In this document: piece by piece, positions 29,850 through 38,085 of the stretch | How the letters are laid out: each line of letters begins with the position of its first letter | Numbering within the stretch: the stretch's first letter is position 1 | DNA from: Wukongibacter sp050859025 | Lineage (GTDB): Bacteria > Bacillota > Clostridia > Peptostreptococcales > Caminicellaceae | Length of the DNA: 64,000 nucleotides | NCBI RefSeq assembly: GCF_050859025.1 | Contig: NZ_CP138200.1 | Coordinates: 2,790,001-2,854,000 of the forward strand | Reading direction: 5' to 3' | Notes under the pieces: model-generated | The model's database searches: none | What the model saw: the letters and a program-made list of their open reading frames with translations, nothing else | Told to the model about the DNA's origin: nothing | Position numbers and translations under genes: made by a program

Positions 29850-29882
29850 TTGACCTCGAGATGAAAAATTTTAAATTTCTAT

Positions 29883-29913
29883 TTGACTGTTACCTTGGGG
29901 GACGGTGTATTAT
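29883..29913 (+). promoter_or_regulatory. Promoter with 19-bp spacer upstream of merR-type gene
   Basis: TTGACT (29883-29888) and TATTAT (29908-29913) are separated by 19 bases, the elongated spacer typical of MerR-controlled promoters. An imperfect dyad (ACCTT GGGGG ACGGT) lies in the spacer. The G-rich dyad also resembles clostridial REP sequences, so the match may be coincidental. Confidence 0.55.
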
Positions 29914-29932
29914 TTAAGTAGAGGTGATGATA

Positions 29933-30850
29933 ATGAAAATTAACGAGGTAGTAAAGCTAACTGGACTTACTAAGAAAGCCATTAGATACTATGAAGAAAA
30001 AGAGTTAATATTTTCAAATGTAAATAGCGAAAATGGCTATAAAGATTACTCAAGAGAAACAATTGAAGATTTAAAAGTGATTGCTTTCTTAAGAAATATT
30101 GAAATGTCAGTAATAGAAATTAAAAAGTATCTTGATTTTTCTAATGAAAGAGAGCGTATACTAAGAAAACATCTTGAGCATATAGATAATAAAATGAATC
30201 ATCTAGAAACAGTAAAAGAAGTAATAAAGCGTGCCTTAAATGAAAAATCGAATGATTTTTATAAACTTAATTCTTATTTAGTAAAGAAGCAGGTTGTGGA
30301 TAACGATTTTGTTTTAAAGAGATTAGCTTCATTATTTCCTGATGCTTTTGGTAAATATATAATTATACATTTTGGTAGTTTTATGAATGAACCTTTAGAT
30401 ACTGAGGAAAAACAAATAGCATTTAATGAAATAATACAATTTTTGGATAGTATAGATAACATTGTATTTCCAGATAAATATGTTGAATACCTAAATCAAA
30501 TTAATGAAAGAGAGCTAATAGAAGGGTTTAGAAATATCGACAATAAGTGTAAAGAATGGTCAAATATTAACCCCAAAAATAAAAATGAAATTGAAGAGCT
30601 GAAAAAAGAATTTGAGAGTTACGTTAAAATGCAATATAGTATAGAGTATCAGGAACAGTATCAAGAAATGAAGCGAATAAGAGAGCAAATGCGAAAATCA
30701 ATGGAAGAAAGCGGATATTATAATAAATTTATAAAAAATTTAAAAATAATAAGTAGGTCATACAGTGAATATATAGAAAGGCTTGAAAAAATTAATAGAA
30801 CTTTAGGACTTGAATATGACGATGAAGGAAATATTATTATGAACAAATAA
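29933..30850 (+). CDS. MerR-family transcriptional regulator
   Basis: 305 residues from ATG 29933, which has GAGGTG at good spacing; GTG 29924 is inside that site. The winged helix is at residues 1-70 (KINEVVKLTGLTKKAIRYYEEKELI, NGYKDYSRETIEDLKVIAFLRNIEMSVIEIKKYL), followed by the dimer coiled coil (about 75-105). About 200 further residues form an effector domain I do not recognise, charged and helical with no Cys or heavy-metal motif. It is probably autoregulated from the promoter above. No obvious target gene is adjacent. Confidence 0.88.
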   Translation: MKINEVVKLTGLTKKAIRYYEEKELIFSNVNSENGYKDYSRETIEDLKVIAFLRNIEMSVIEIKKYLDFSNERERILRKHLEHIDNKMNHLETVKEVIKRALNEKSNDFYKLNSYLVKKQVVDNDFVLKRLASLFPDAFGKYIIIHFGSFMNEPLDTEEKQIAFNEIIQFLDSIDNIVFPDKYVEYLNQINERELIEGFRNIDNKCKEWSNINPKNKNEIEELKKEFESYVKMQYSIEYQEQYQEMKRIREQMRKSMEESGYYNKFIKNLKIISRSYSEYIERLEKINRTLGLEYDDEGNIIMNK

Positions 30851-30939
30851 ATAGAAGTATTTTATATGTTGAGTAGAGTTAGGAATGTATAAAGTTTTGT
30901 GTAAATGGTCAATAATTCCAATAACAAGAGAGAAAAAAA

Positions 30940-30962
30940 GGGTCAGGCTTTACTAATTTACT
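30940..30962 (+). repeat. REP-like repeat, copy 3
   Basis: GGGTCAGGCTTTACTAATTT plus ACT, continuing identically with TTAAAAGGATATAATAATAC in the copy at 33529. It precedes the TPR-fragment gene in both places. Confidence 0.75.
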
Positions 30963-30983
30963 TTAAAAGGATATAATAATACT

Positions 30984-31226
30984 ATGATAGGAAAAATTAT
31001 TATGAAAGACATACTGAAGAAAGCTATTGAACTCAGAGAACATGGTGAAGTGAGAGAAGCTAATTCAATACTTGTTGAATTAGCAAAGAACTTTCCAGAT
31101 AATGCAGAAGTCAATTATCAATGCGCTTGGAGTTTTGCAAAGCATGAAAAAAAACATACTAAAGTTATTAATTTTAAAGCTATGTTTAAAAGAAATGTTG
31201 ATTTTAATAAGAATAAATATAATTAG
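30984..31226 (+). pseudogene. Tetratricopeptide-repeat gene fragment, copy 1
   Basis: The N-terminal 50 residues (MKDILKKAIELREHGEVREANSILVELAKNFPDNAEVNYQCAWSF) match the start of small TPR proteins. The last 30 residues (lysine and asparagine rich) do not continue the repeat, so the gene appears truncated by recombination. Ribosome site AAAGG is distant. The whole block is repeated at 33560-33657 and 34853-34918. Confidence 0.6.
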
Positions 31227-31309
31227 AGGGATTTATTGTATAATATAGAAATATTATTTATGATAATTAATTTCGTAATTGTAAGATACTACGAAGCAAA
31301 GAAAAAAGG

Positions 31310-31417
31310 GTGAGTTCAATTAATAACTTAAAATTATCCAAGACAAATAACAAAATTAGTATATCATTTTTAAAGAATAAAAAAATAGGTAGCTCCCAAG
31401 ATCTACCTATACGTTAA
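31310..31417 (+). pseudogene. 5' fragment of a membrane-protein gene (copy of 35001)
   Basis: GTG start and the first 17 codons (VSSINNLKLSKTNNKI) are the same as the intact gene at 35001. After about 31370 the sequence diverges and stops at 31417. It marks the right breakpoint of the 31-kb copy of the duplicated block. Confidence 0.6.
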
Positions 31418-32225
31418 CTAACGAGTTAACTACCTCCTTATTCGTTAATCTTAACTGTTCAGGAAATTCATTACTTCTCTTTGATAAGAGAGCAAAGTAC
31501 CCTTCTTCCTTAAAATTCTCTTCTATTCTTATATTATTAAAACCCAACCCTATTATCAATTCATTACAAAAATCTTTGTGACTAATTACATCTTCTGCTG
31601 CCAGATGAAAAATTCCCTTTAACTTATGCTCTATTATGTAAAGTATTTTCTTTGCTATCACTATATCAGTATTAGTATTAAAAAATAATTTTGGATAAAT
31701 AACAACTTTTTCATTATTGGTCAGTAATTTTAGTAACTGTTTCATTCTTGGAGAATCTTTTCCCCAAACTTGAGGAAGCCTTAATATACAAGCATTATCA
31801 TGTAATATTTCTATAGTTCTTTTTTCACATTCTATTTTATATTGTCCATAATCAGTACAAGAATTTTGTAAGTCATCTTCATAATGAGGTTTACTTAAGT
31901 CATTATCAAAAACATTTGTAGTAGAGCAGAAGTATAATCTACCATCACTTTTCTTGAGGTATTCAGCAATTTTTGTATGTAAAATCAACTGTTTATCATA
32001 ATCCCCTCTTAAACATGATATTATGCTTTGAGGTTTTATAGTGTTCAATATACAATTAATGTTATCCAAATCTTCAATATTCAGTTTAAAACTTCTATTT
32101 TGATTCAATTTAATTGAGCTTTCAAAATATGTTGCATAAACCTGAAATCCCTTATATTTATTTATTTCACTAATTATCGCCCTTCCTACAAGTCCACTTC
32201 CACCTAGCACTAAAACCTTATTCAT
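31407..32225 (-). CDS. NAD(P)-dependent sugar reductase, RmlD-like
   Basis: 272 residues. Rossmann nucleotide loop VLVLGGSGLVGRAI at the N-terminus, STTNVFD, active-site YGQYKIECEK (Tyr and Lys of the short-chain dehydrogenase type), and LRLPQVWG. This matches the dTDP-4-dehydrorhamnose reductase-like group of extended SDR enzymes, which reduce nucleotide-sugar intermediates. No other rhamnose genes are near, so the substrate is unknown. GGGAGG lies before the ATG. Its 3' end abuts the truncated membrane-gene copy. Confidence 0.82.
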   Translation of the reverse strand: MNKVLVLGGSGLVGRAIISEINKYKGFQVYATYFESSIKLNQNRSFKLNIEDLDNINCILNTIKPQSIISCLRGDYDKQLILHTKIAEYLKKSDGRLYFCSTTNVFDNDLSKPHYEDDLQNSCTDYGQYKIECEKRTIEILHDNACILRLPQVWGKDSPRMKQLLKLLTNNEKVVIYPKLFFNTNTDIVIAKKILYIIEHKLKGIFHLAAEDVISHKDFCNELIIGLGFNNIRIEENFKEEGYFALLSKRSNEFPEQLRLTNKEVVNSLVNV

Positions 32226-32246
32226 AAAAATTATACCTCCCGAGGT

Positions 32247-32287
32247 AACAATGTGACAGGGGACGCTTTTACTGTCCCCTTATTGTT
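32247..32287. repeat. Two-part hairpin, REP-like or terminator
   Basis: Outer arms AACAAT / ATTGTT and inner arms AGGGGAC / GTCCCCT around GCTTTTACT. The inner part is like a widespread clostridial GGGGAC...GTCCCC palindrome. It lies just upstream of the reductase gene. Confidence 0.6.
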
Positions 32288-32359
32288 TCTTTACAATTCA
32301 CAGCCAACTATATTAGTTATACAGATTTTGTAAAAATCCTTTAACTAGTTTTGTCGAAT

Positions 32360-32515
32360 AGAAAAAGAACTACTTTGTTAAGTAGCTCTCATATATTCGC
32401 AAACTTCTGTGTTTGCGACGTTCCTGAACTGAACCATCAGCGTAGGTAGTGCTTTGCACTCAGTGAAGGAATGTGGTGCTGACTGAATCGACCTAGATAC
32501 TGACATGCACTAAAA
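32360..32515. other. Cluster of hairpins, possible structured RNA or IS relic
   Basis: In a gene-free gap: CTACTT / AAGTAG (about 32370-32386), a perfect 8-bp stem TCGCAAAC / GTTTGCGA (32397-32418), then AGTGC / GCACT (about 32448-32460) nested between GTTCC and GGAAT. It is higher in GC than the surroundings. No coding frame is visible. The strand is unknown. Confidence 0.35.
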
Positions 32516-32550
32516 CAATCTTTACTGTTAAATTCTGTATTTATAGTATT

Positions 32551-33240
32551 TCATCTTAAATATTCACGTACAATTGCTTTTGCTAAACATTGAGATGAAT
32601 CTGTGACTTTAATATTAATATCATTTCTTGATAACACTACGTTCAAATCTGTACATGCTACTATAATTCTATCAACCTTTTTTTCTTTACACTTCTTTAT
32701 TAATTCATTCCAGTAAGTTCTATTCTCTTTAGCGTGTTTATTATTTTTTATATTAATAATAAGTTCATTTATATTATCCTGCCATACATTTTCAAAGACA
32801 AATTTGTGACCTGAATTAATTATACCTCTTTGATATATCTCTGTTTCAAAAGTTGATTTTGTAGAAAACAAAGTTACTCTTTCTAATGTGTGAGGTAACT
32901 GTTGAACAGTTTCAGTGATAATATTTAGCAATGGTATTTTTATTGAATGTTGGAGTTCACTATAATACATATGTGCTGAATTACATGGCATTGCTATAAA
33001 ACAAACATCTGAATTTTCAAGATGTTTTAGTCCATTAATTAGTGTATTCTTCATTAGTTCATGATTTATTGGGCGATCAATATAAAAAGGAGTAGGTAAT
33101 GAATAAATCATCATATGCGGAAAATCTTCATCATGTTTTGCACCATATTGAATTTGACACTCATCAATAACTGAACTAATGAATGGAGCAGTTGATCTTG
33201 GTCCCATACCAGCTAAAATTCCTACTATTTTTTTCTCCAC
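32551..33240 (-). CDS. Aspartate/glutamate racemase family protein
   Basis: 229 residues, the family's usual length. Opening KKIVGILAGMGPRSTAPFISSVIDECQ, first catalytic Cys in FIAMPCNSAHMYY, second in RIIVACTDLNVVL. These two Cys act as opposite acid and base in cofactor-independent racemases. The second motif has ACTD where ACTE is usual, so the substrate may differ from Asp. ATG preceded by a GGAGGAT site. It is a lone gene; the 33241-33528 stretch upstream holds nothing else I can support. Confidence 0.87.
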   Translation of the reverse strand: MEKKIVGILAGMGPRSTAPFISSVIDECQIQYGAKHDEDFPHMMIYSLPTPFYIDRPINHELMKNTLINGLKHLENSDVCFIAMPCNSAHMYYSELQHSIKIPLLNIITETVQQLPHTLERVTLFSTKSTFETEIYQRGIINSGHKFVFENVWQDNINELIINIKNNKHAKENRTYWNELIKKCKEKKVDRIIVACTDLNVVLSRNDINIKVTDSSQCLAKAIVREYLR

Positions 33241-33528
33241 TATCCATCCTCCTAAACTTTTTTTATATTTCTTATTTCAATACCTCTTGTAAATAGCTTT
33301 TTTGTTCAATGTCAGCTAATTAAGGGGTTGACGAATCAAATTTGTCAACATTTTATTATATACAAAACATCTTTGTTATATCATAGCACATTATGTTATT
33401 TTTTTCCTTAATTCATTTTTGTATCTATTCTTCTATTTAAAGTGAAAAAACCGGGTTTACACAAACTACTCGTTAACTAATACTTTAATCCTGCTTTTTA
33501 GTTTGCTTAATGATCTGAGGAGAAAAGA

Positions 33529-33551
33529 GGGTCAGGCTTTACTAATTTACT
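33529..33551 (+). repeat. REP-like repeat, copy 4
   Basis: Same 23 bases as the copy at 30940 and the same following 20 bases; start of the second TPR block. Confidence 0.75.
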
Positions 33552-33571
33552 TTAAAAGGATATAATAATAC

Positions 33572-33657
33572 TTGAATTAGCAAAGAACTTTCCAGATAAT
33601 GCAGAAGTCAATTATCAGTGTGCTTGGAGTTTTGCAAAGCATGAAAAAAAACATACT
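33572..33657 (+). pseudogene. TPR gene fragment, copy 2, split by IS630
   Basis: Relative to copy 1 about 93 bases including the start codon are missing, apparently by recombination between two AATACT repeats. The remaining part (LAKNFPDNAEVNYQCAWSFAKHEKKHT) is the same protein, then an IS630 element interrupts it. The rest (KVINFKAMFKRNVDFNKNKYN) resumes at 34853. Confidence 0.7.
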
Positions 33658-33744
33658 ATAGGGATTTTAAATTGAAATCTTAAATATACGTAATAAAAAA
33701 ACTTTTCTTCCAAAAACTAAATGTACGGAAGAAGGTGTGAAAAG

Positions 33745-34287
33745 ATGGCAAGACCAAAAATACAAGTAGATAAATTGCATGGATATACGATAGAAGAATT
33801 AATTGAGCTTAAAAATACTACGGATTCAAAATTTGCTATGACCGTGTTAACTACAGTAATAATGAGATATAAAGGCTTCTCTAACGCACAAATTAATGAA
33901 GTTACAGGTCTAAGTATCCCAACTGTCATAACCCATGTTAAAAGATGGAACTCATTGGGAATAAAGGCTATAAGAGATCGTCGTGGTGGAAATCGTGAGT
34001 CCAAGCTTAGTCCTGACATAGTAGATGATTTAATCTATGTTACTCTTAACAAAAAGCCTGCGGACTTTGATTTTATAGGTCATACATGGACCTGTGCGTT
34101 ATTGGCCTTATATATAAATCAAACATATGGTATAAAAGTCTCAATTACTACTATTTGGTCAATTTTGAAGAAAAACAATCTATCGTATAAAAGAGCAGAG
34201 CCTAAACCAACTAAAGCTGATGAAGCAGAGCAAGAAGCTTTTAAAAAAAATGTTAGAGACAATAGATACTTTAGAGCATTCATCTGA
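33745..34287 (+). CDS. IS630 transposase, first ORF (helix-turn-helix part)
   Basis: About 180 residues from ATG 33745 (GAAGGTG upstream). Helix-turn-helix regions lie at FSNAQINEVTGLSIPTVITHVKRW and IGHTWTCALLALYINQTYGI, and a winged region at SITTIWSILKKNNLSYKRAEP. It ends at 34287 in a shifted frame; the natural protein continues in the second ORF after an A8 run near 34245. Confidence 0.85.
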   Translation: MARPKIQVDKLHGYTIEELIELKNTTDSKFAMTVLTTVIMRYKGFSNAQINEVTGLSIPTVITHVKRWNSLGIKAIRDRRGGNRESKLSPDIVDDLIYVTLNKKPADFDFIGHTWTCALLALYINQTYGIKVSITTIWSILKKNNLSYKRAEPKPTKADEAEQEAFKKNVRDNRYFRAFI

Positions 34288-34825
34288 TACAGCCATATAT
34301 GCATTAGATGAAACCAGTATCCGCATGGAATCAAACAATCGTGCTTCTTGGAGTGAAGTAGGGGCTGCTCCTCTTCTTGAGAAAAATGGTTCTCATAAAG
34401 GGATTAATATAGTTGGCTCGACCTGTATTTTTAATAACCATCACACTGTAAATGATGTATATTCTTCCGATAAATCTATAACATCACAGGAGATAAAAAT
34501 TCACTTAGAATACTTGTTACAAATCAATCCAGACAAAAAGGTTGTTGTCTTTCTTGATAATGCTAAAACTCATACAAGCTCAGCAATTCAAGAATTCTAC
34601 CTTGAGAAAAAATCTAAGCTTAAGCTAATATTTCTACCAAGATATTCACCGGATATGAATCCTCAAGAAAATGTGTGGAATTATCTTAAGGCTAAGTTAT
34701 TTAGACCCGCTTCTAGATCAAGTATCTATGAATTAATATCTCATGTTAAAGTTTTTTTTGACGAACTCAATTCTGATGTTGATAGAATTCATTCGTTAGC
34801 TTATGGCAGAAGTTTCTTAGTATAA
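34220..34825 (+). CDS. IS630 transposase, second ORF (DDE part)
   Basis: Catalytic residues in IYALDETSIRM, KKVVVFLDNAKTHTSS and MNPQENVWNYLKAK. Linking EQEAFKK of ORF1 to MLETIDTLEHSS of ORF2 needs one base skipped in AAAAAAAA. That could be programmed or transcriptional slippage, known in some IS630 elements, or a disabling mutation. It probably has no own start. Confidence 0.82.
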   Translation: MKQSKKLLKKMLETIDTLEHSSDTAIYALDETSIRMESNNRASWSEVGAAPLLEKNGSHKGINIVGSTCIFNNHHTVNDVYSSDKSITSQEIKIHLEYLLQINPDKKVVVFLDNAKTHTSSAIQEFYLEKKSKLKLIFLPRYSPDMNPQENVWNYLKAKLFRPASRSSIYELISHVKVFFDELNSDVDRIHSLAYGRSFLV

Positions 34826-35000
34826 TTTAAGCTTCAATATGAAATCCCTATAAAGTTATTAATTTTAAAGCTATGTTTAAAAGAAATGTTGATTTTAATA
34901 AGAATAAATATAATTAGAGGGATTTATTGTATAATATAGAAATATTACTTATGATAATTAATTTCGTAATTGTAATATACTACGAAGCAAAGAAAAAAGG

Positions 35001-35450
35001 GTGAGTTCAATTAATAACTTAAAATTATCCAAGACAAATAACAAAATTTTTAATAGTAGACCGTATAAGAGCTTAAATAAAATCATAATTGGTATTTATG
35101 TTTTATTCATGCTTGTGTATTTGTTTAGGGAGAATTTATATAAAATAGATAATCAATATATTACTCTATTGGCAGGAACAGCACCAAATCTTATACCCAG
35201 TTTTCTTTTTACCTTAATAAGTATATTTTATATAGTTCCAATAATTTTCAAGAGTATTAAACCAATTAATAAGCCAATGTATTTATGGTTAATCAATGCG
35301 CTCAACATAATTATTTTTTTACTTATCGAATATATACATGTTGTTTTCAATTTAGGGGTATGGGATAATAATGATATTATTGCATCTTTAATAGGTATAA
35401 TAGTTTCTACAATTATTTACTTTAAAGTAAGAAAGATTTTTGTTTTTTAA
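35001..35450 (+). CDS. Small integral membrane protein, unknown function
   Basis: 149 residues, GTG start after AAAAAAGG. Four hydrophobic segments are visible: IIIGIYVLFMLVYLF (about 28-42), LIPSFLFTLISIFYIVPIIF (about 65-85), MYLWLINALNIIIFLLIEYI (about 93-113) and IIASLIGIIVSTIIYF (about 125-140). The topology resembles small VanZ-like or phosphatase-like membrane proteins, but no motif supports a function. A 5' fragment of the same gene is at 31310. Confidence 0.6.
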   Translation: MSSINNLKLSKTNNKIFNSRPYKSLNKIIIGIYVLFMLVYLFRENLYKIDNQYITLLAGTAPNLIPSFLFTLISIFYIVPIIFKSIKPINKPMYLWLINALNIIIFLLIEYIHVVFNLGVWDNNDIIASLIGIIVSTIIYFKVRKIFVF

Positions 35451-35534
35451 CTATAGTAACTAAAAAGCATTTTATAGTTAAAAAGCAATTGTTTACATGC
35501 ACATTCTTCTTATTTTGTGAACTTAGGCTATTCC

Positions 35535-35609
35535 TCACAGCGGGTTAGTTTAAGTATTTTCTATTATACAATGTCCATCAAAAAGAAAAGAACTCAAATA
35601 ATCATCAAT
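35535..35609 (+). repeat. Dispersed 75-base repeat, copy 1
   Basis: Begins CAGCGGGTTAGTTTAAGTAT and ends near CTCAAATAATCATCAAT. About 80% identical to stretches at 36147 and 39661. The first 20 bases resemble the right end of the IS982-like element (ACAACGAGTTAATTTAAATA), so these may be IS-end relics. Confidence 0.6.
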
Positions 35610-35644
35610 AGGCTAGTTTAGAAGATATGAACTACTAATGAGAC

Positions 35645-35688
35645 AATCCTAGGAAGTAGATAAAAGAGTCTATTTCTTAGGATTTTTT
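35645..35688 (+). terminator. Intrinsic terminator
   Basis: 16-bp stem AATCCTAGGAAGTAGA / TCTATTTCTTAGGATT with two G-U pairs, 8-base loop, then seven T. It is about 195 bases after the membrane-protein gene. Confidence 0.75.
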
Positions 35689-36146
35689 TGTTTTATAAGA
35701 TAGATAAGTAATCAATAAGGAGATTTATATCATCATACAAACAAATATGGCGAAACCTTTAGGGAGACTGCTTAATATAGGTATAATCAAATTATAGAAA
35801 TGATGAAAAGGAGACGAACCATAAAACGAAAAAAGTAAAAAATGGGTTAGGCTTTACTAATTTACTAATAACAAGTTGAGGAGCTAAAAGTCTTAAAATG
35901 AAATTAAAACTGAGTTTAACGAATAATAGAAGCTATTAAACTAGTTTTCTTTTCCGTTTATATCTATTTAGTCTTAATTTGGTCATTTTGGCAAAATAAA
36001 ATCTCAAAAATTCAAGTATTTAGGTTATATTAATATTTTCTCTTAGTGATTTCAATAAATCCCTTTTTAATTTTTAAAATACATAAAAAAGCAGGTTTAT
36101 TGTATGAAGGAAAAGGAAATATTAATATCTATCACTTAAAGAACTG

Positions 36147-36222
36147 GTACAACGGGTTAGTTTAAATAGCTTCTATTCTACAACGTATATAAAAAGGAAA
36201 AAACTCAAATTGTCATCAATTC
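36147..36222 (+). repeat. Dispersed 75-base repeat, copy 2
   Basis: ACAACGGGTTAGTTTAAATA at its start; located in the left part of the first control module. Confidence 0.6.
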
Positions 36223-36253
36223 AAAGAAAGTACTATATCAAAAAATAAAAAAC

Positions 36254-36280
36254 GCTCAAATCTAACAAATGAATTTGAGC
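36254..36280. terminator. Hairpin after XRE pseudogene
   Basis: 8-bp stem GCTCAAAT / ATTTGAGC followed on the minus strand by A/T-rich sequence; conserved at 39769-39795 behind the intact repressor. Confidence 0.55.
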
Positions 36281-36286
36281 TAACAA

Positions 36287-36665
36287 TTACTTTTTATGTT
36301 TGTCATCTTGTCTGTATTTTAATTTAATAAGCTCAATGTATTTTTCAACTTCCTCAATAGCTTCATTAGGAAGCCCACTTAAATTAAGATTACGAGAGGA
36401 TTTAGTTTCTATTTTATGATTATCAGGGTTTTTTACATCTGTTCTACCTAGGAGGTAATCAATAGATACATTAAAATAATCAGCTAGTATTTTTAATTTA
36501 TCATGATCTGCCTGTTTGCCTTTGGTCTCATAACCTGCAATAGTTGGACGGCCAACTCCTAAAATATCGGCAATTTCATGTTGTTTTAATCCTTTATCTT
36601 CTCTTAATTCTTTTAAACGTTCACCTATCTTCTCTTAATTCTTTTAAACGTTCACCAAATGTCAT
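36287..36665 (-). pseudogene. XRE-family repressor inactivated by 31-bp tandem duplication
   Basis: Same gene as the intact one at 39802-40149, but the segment GGTGAACGTTTAAAAGAATT... (31 bases, codons 4-14) is present twice in tandem. After 14 codons the frame hits TGA, and no ATG, GTG or TTG restores the rest. Downstream codons remain nearly perfect, so the loss is recent. Confidence 0.88.
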
Positions 36666-36764
36666 CCTAAAACCTCCTTCAAATACTATTTTAATACGAA
36701 ATGTTCCTTAAATAAACATAAGTGTCTAAAAAGAACAAAAATCCGTAGAAATGGATAAATTTAC

Positions 36765-36793
36765 TTGACCTAGTGTCTAATAGACACTATAAT
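36765..36793 (+). promoter_or_regulatory. Sigma-A promoter with embedded operator
   Basis: TTGACC, exactly 17 bases, TATAAT. The palindrome AGTGTCTAATAGACACT (36772-36788) fills the spacer, a probable XRE/Cro operator. A half site AAGTGTCTA lies upstream at about 36719 near the divergent repressor start. It drives the Cro-like gene. Confidence 0.85.
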
Positions 36794-36837
36794 TTAAATA
36801 TAAATATCCTTTTATGGTATGAAATGGAGGTGATTGT

Positions 36838-37062
36838 ATGCGAAAGAAATTAAAGAAACAGAGATTAAAAAAAGAGCTGACTCAAATGGAAATTGCAAGC
36901 TTAATTGGAATTAAAAGAGCTACATATACAAATATTGAGTTAGGTAATAAAAATCCCTCATTTAATGTTGCTACAAAAATAAAGGGAGTTTTAGGTTATC
37001 AAGATGATGATATTTTTTTAGATGTTACGTGTCGAAAAGACACCGAAAAGACCTCGACATAA
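36838..37062 (+). CDS. Cro-like helix-turn-helix regulator, copy 1
   Basis: 74 residues, GGAGGTG before ATG. Single HTH_3 domain: KKQRLKKELTQMEIASLIGIKRATYTNIELGNKNPSFNVATKIKGVLG. It is divergent from the XRE repressor, with an operator between, a phage-like two-repressor switch. Here the partner repressor is broken, so expression may be unchecked. It differs from the copy at 40321 in only two residues. The sequence shows DNA binding; the target is inferred to be the shared operator. Confidence 0.85.
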   Translation: MRKKLKKQRLKKELTQMEIASLIGIKRATYTNIELGNKNPSFNVATKIKGVLGYQDDDIFLDVTCRKDTEKTST

Positions 37063-37229
37063 TTATACCTAAAAAATCATTTAAAGTATGAATTGTTACT
37101 ATGGAGATTAAACCAGTGCAATTTCAGAAATAAAAAGGTCTAAAGAAATTCGAATTGAAAGTGAACTCTTAATATAGGGACTAAAGATTCAAGACACTAT
37201 TAAAGTATCTTACTGAAGGAGCTGATAAA

Positions 37230-37403
37230 ATGAAGCCAAATCATAAAATCAACAACTTCATAAAAAAATACAACAACGACATCCAAAAACTCAACGAAGA
37301 GGAAATACAACTCATGAAAAGGATTCAAGAAATAAATAAAGAAAGAGCTAAAAAACAAGTATACATAGCAGAAATATATTTAAATAAAGTGGAAGAAAAT
37401 TAA
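37230..37403 (+). CDS. Small coiled-coil protein, copy 1
   Basis: 57 residues, too short for most gene callers. ATG preceded by GAAGGAGCTGATAAA. Highly charged and helical throughout (KYNNDIQKLNEEEIQLMKRI, QEINKERAKKQVYIAEIYLN). No Cys, no membrane segment, unknown function. The second copy at 40713 keeps the frame with three substitutions, which supports that it is coding. It may be a phage-type accessory or anti-repressor peptide, but this is speculation. Confidence 0.6.
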   Translation: MKPNHKINNFIKKYNNDIQKLNEEEIQLMKRIQEINKERAKKQVYIAEIYLNKVEEN

Positions 37404-37530
37404 TTTGAAATTTTTTTATCATAAATTGAAAAAATTCTTCAATGGAATAAATTTTCCTTATATTACCCAAGCCCATAGGAATATACATATAAAAGATACC
37501 AAAAACGCTAATTAAGGAGCTGATAGCAAT

Positions 37531-37911
37531 ATGGGCAAAAAGGGTAATGTTAGAAGAGTATATCCAGGAGGCAACACATACAAGGGTTTCTATTCATATT
37601 ATGACTATATCTTAGACCAGCAGAGTGCTAAGAGAATCATAGTTATAAAGGGTGGAGCGAGAGTAGGAAAATCTTCCTTCATGAAGAAGCTTGGAACGGA
37701 TATGCTTGATAAGGGATTTGATGTAGAATATCATCATTGTTCATCCGATAATAATTCCGTTGATGGCGTAGTATTTCCACAGGTTGGAGTTGCATTTATT
37801 GATGGTACAGCACCTCATGTAGTTGATCTTAAGAATCCAGGAGGCGTTGACGAGAACGTACACCCATTGGGGATATTCTCTATAGGCATGAGATTAGCAG
37901 AGGTGGGTTAG
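37531..37911 (+). pseudogene. Truncated ATPase gene, 5' copy 1
   Basis: First 108 codons match the full-length gene at 57410 (KKGNVRRVYPGGNTYKGFYS, Walker A KGGARVGKSSF, EYHHCSSDNNSVDGVVFPQ), then it leaves the homology after GGVDE and stops at 37911. The Walker A loop has AR where copies 3 and 4 have PG. The native ribosome site AAGGAGCTGATAGC is kept, so a 126-residue peptide may still be made. The tail after the break (to about 37975) is shared by all three truncated copies. Confidence 0.85.
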
Positions 37912-38085
37912 ATGTCTGTAAATATAAGGTTGAGTATGAGGTTAGGATATTTTTTTGTGGTAGGTGGGACAAGGTATAGAAGACCTAGGTAAGTAGTTAT
38001 AATTTTATAAAATAACAAATCATCATACTATTAGTTCTTTATGGAATATGGTATACTACAGATAAGTCAGGAGGTGCATATTGCA

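Larger units (their letters stand above)
33659..34850 (+). mobile_element. IS630-family insertion sequence
   Basis: Ends TAGGGATTTTAAATTGAA at 33659 and, complemented, TAGGGATTTCATATTGAA at 34850; 1192 bp; flanked by TA on both sides. The uninterrupted copy at about 31160 shows a single TA at the same place, which confirms the TA duplication typical of IS630. Confidence 0.92.
35844..37990 (+). repeat. Duplicated 2.1-kb control module, copy 1
   Basis: From the REP-like repeat at 35844-35866 to the tail after the truncated ATPase gene, the sequence recurs at 39356-41470. The first 430 bases are about 80% alike; from the XRE gene to the ATPase fragment they are nearly identical. It includes an IS982-end-like repeat, XRE repressor, Cro-like gene, a small coiled-coil gene and the ATPase 5' end. 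Confidence 0.85.
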
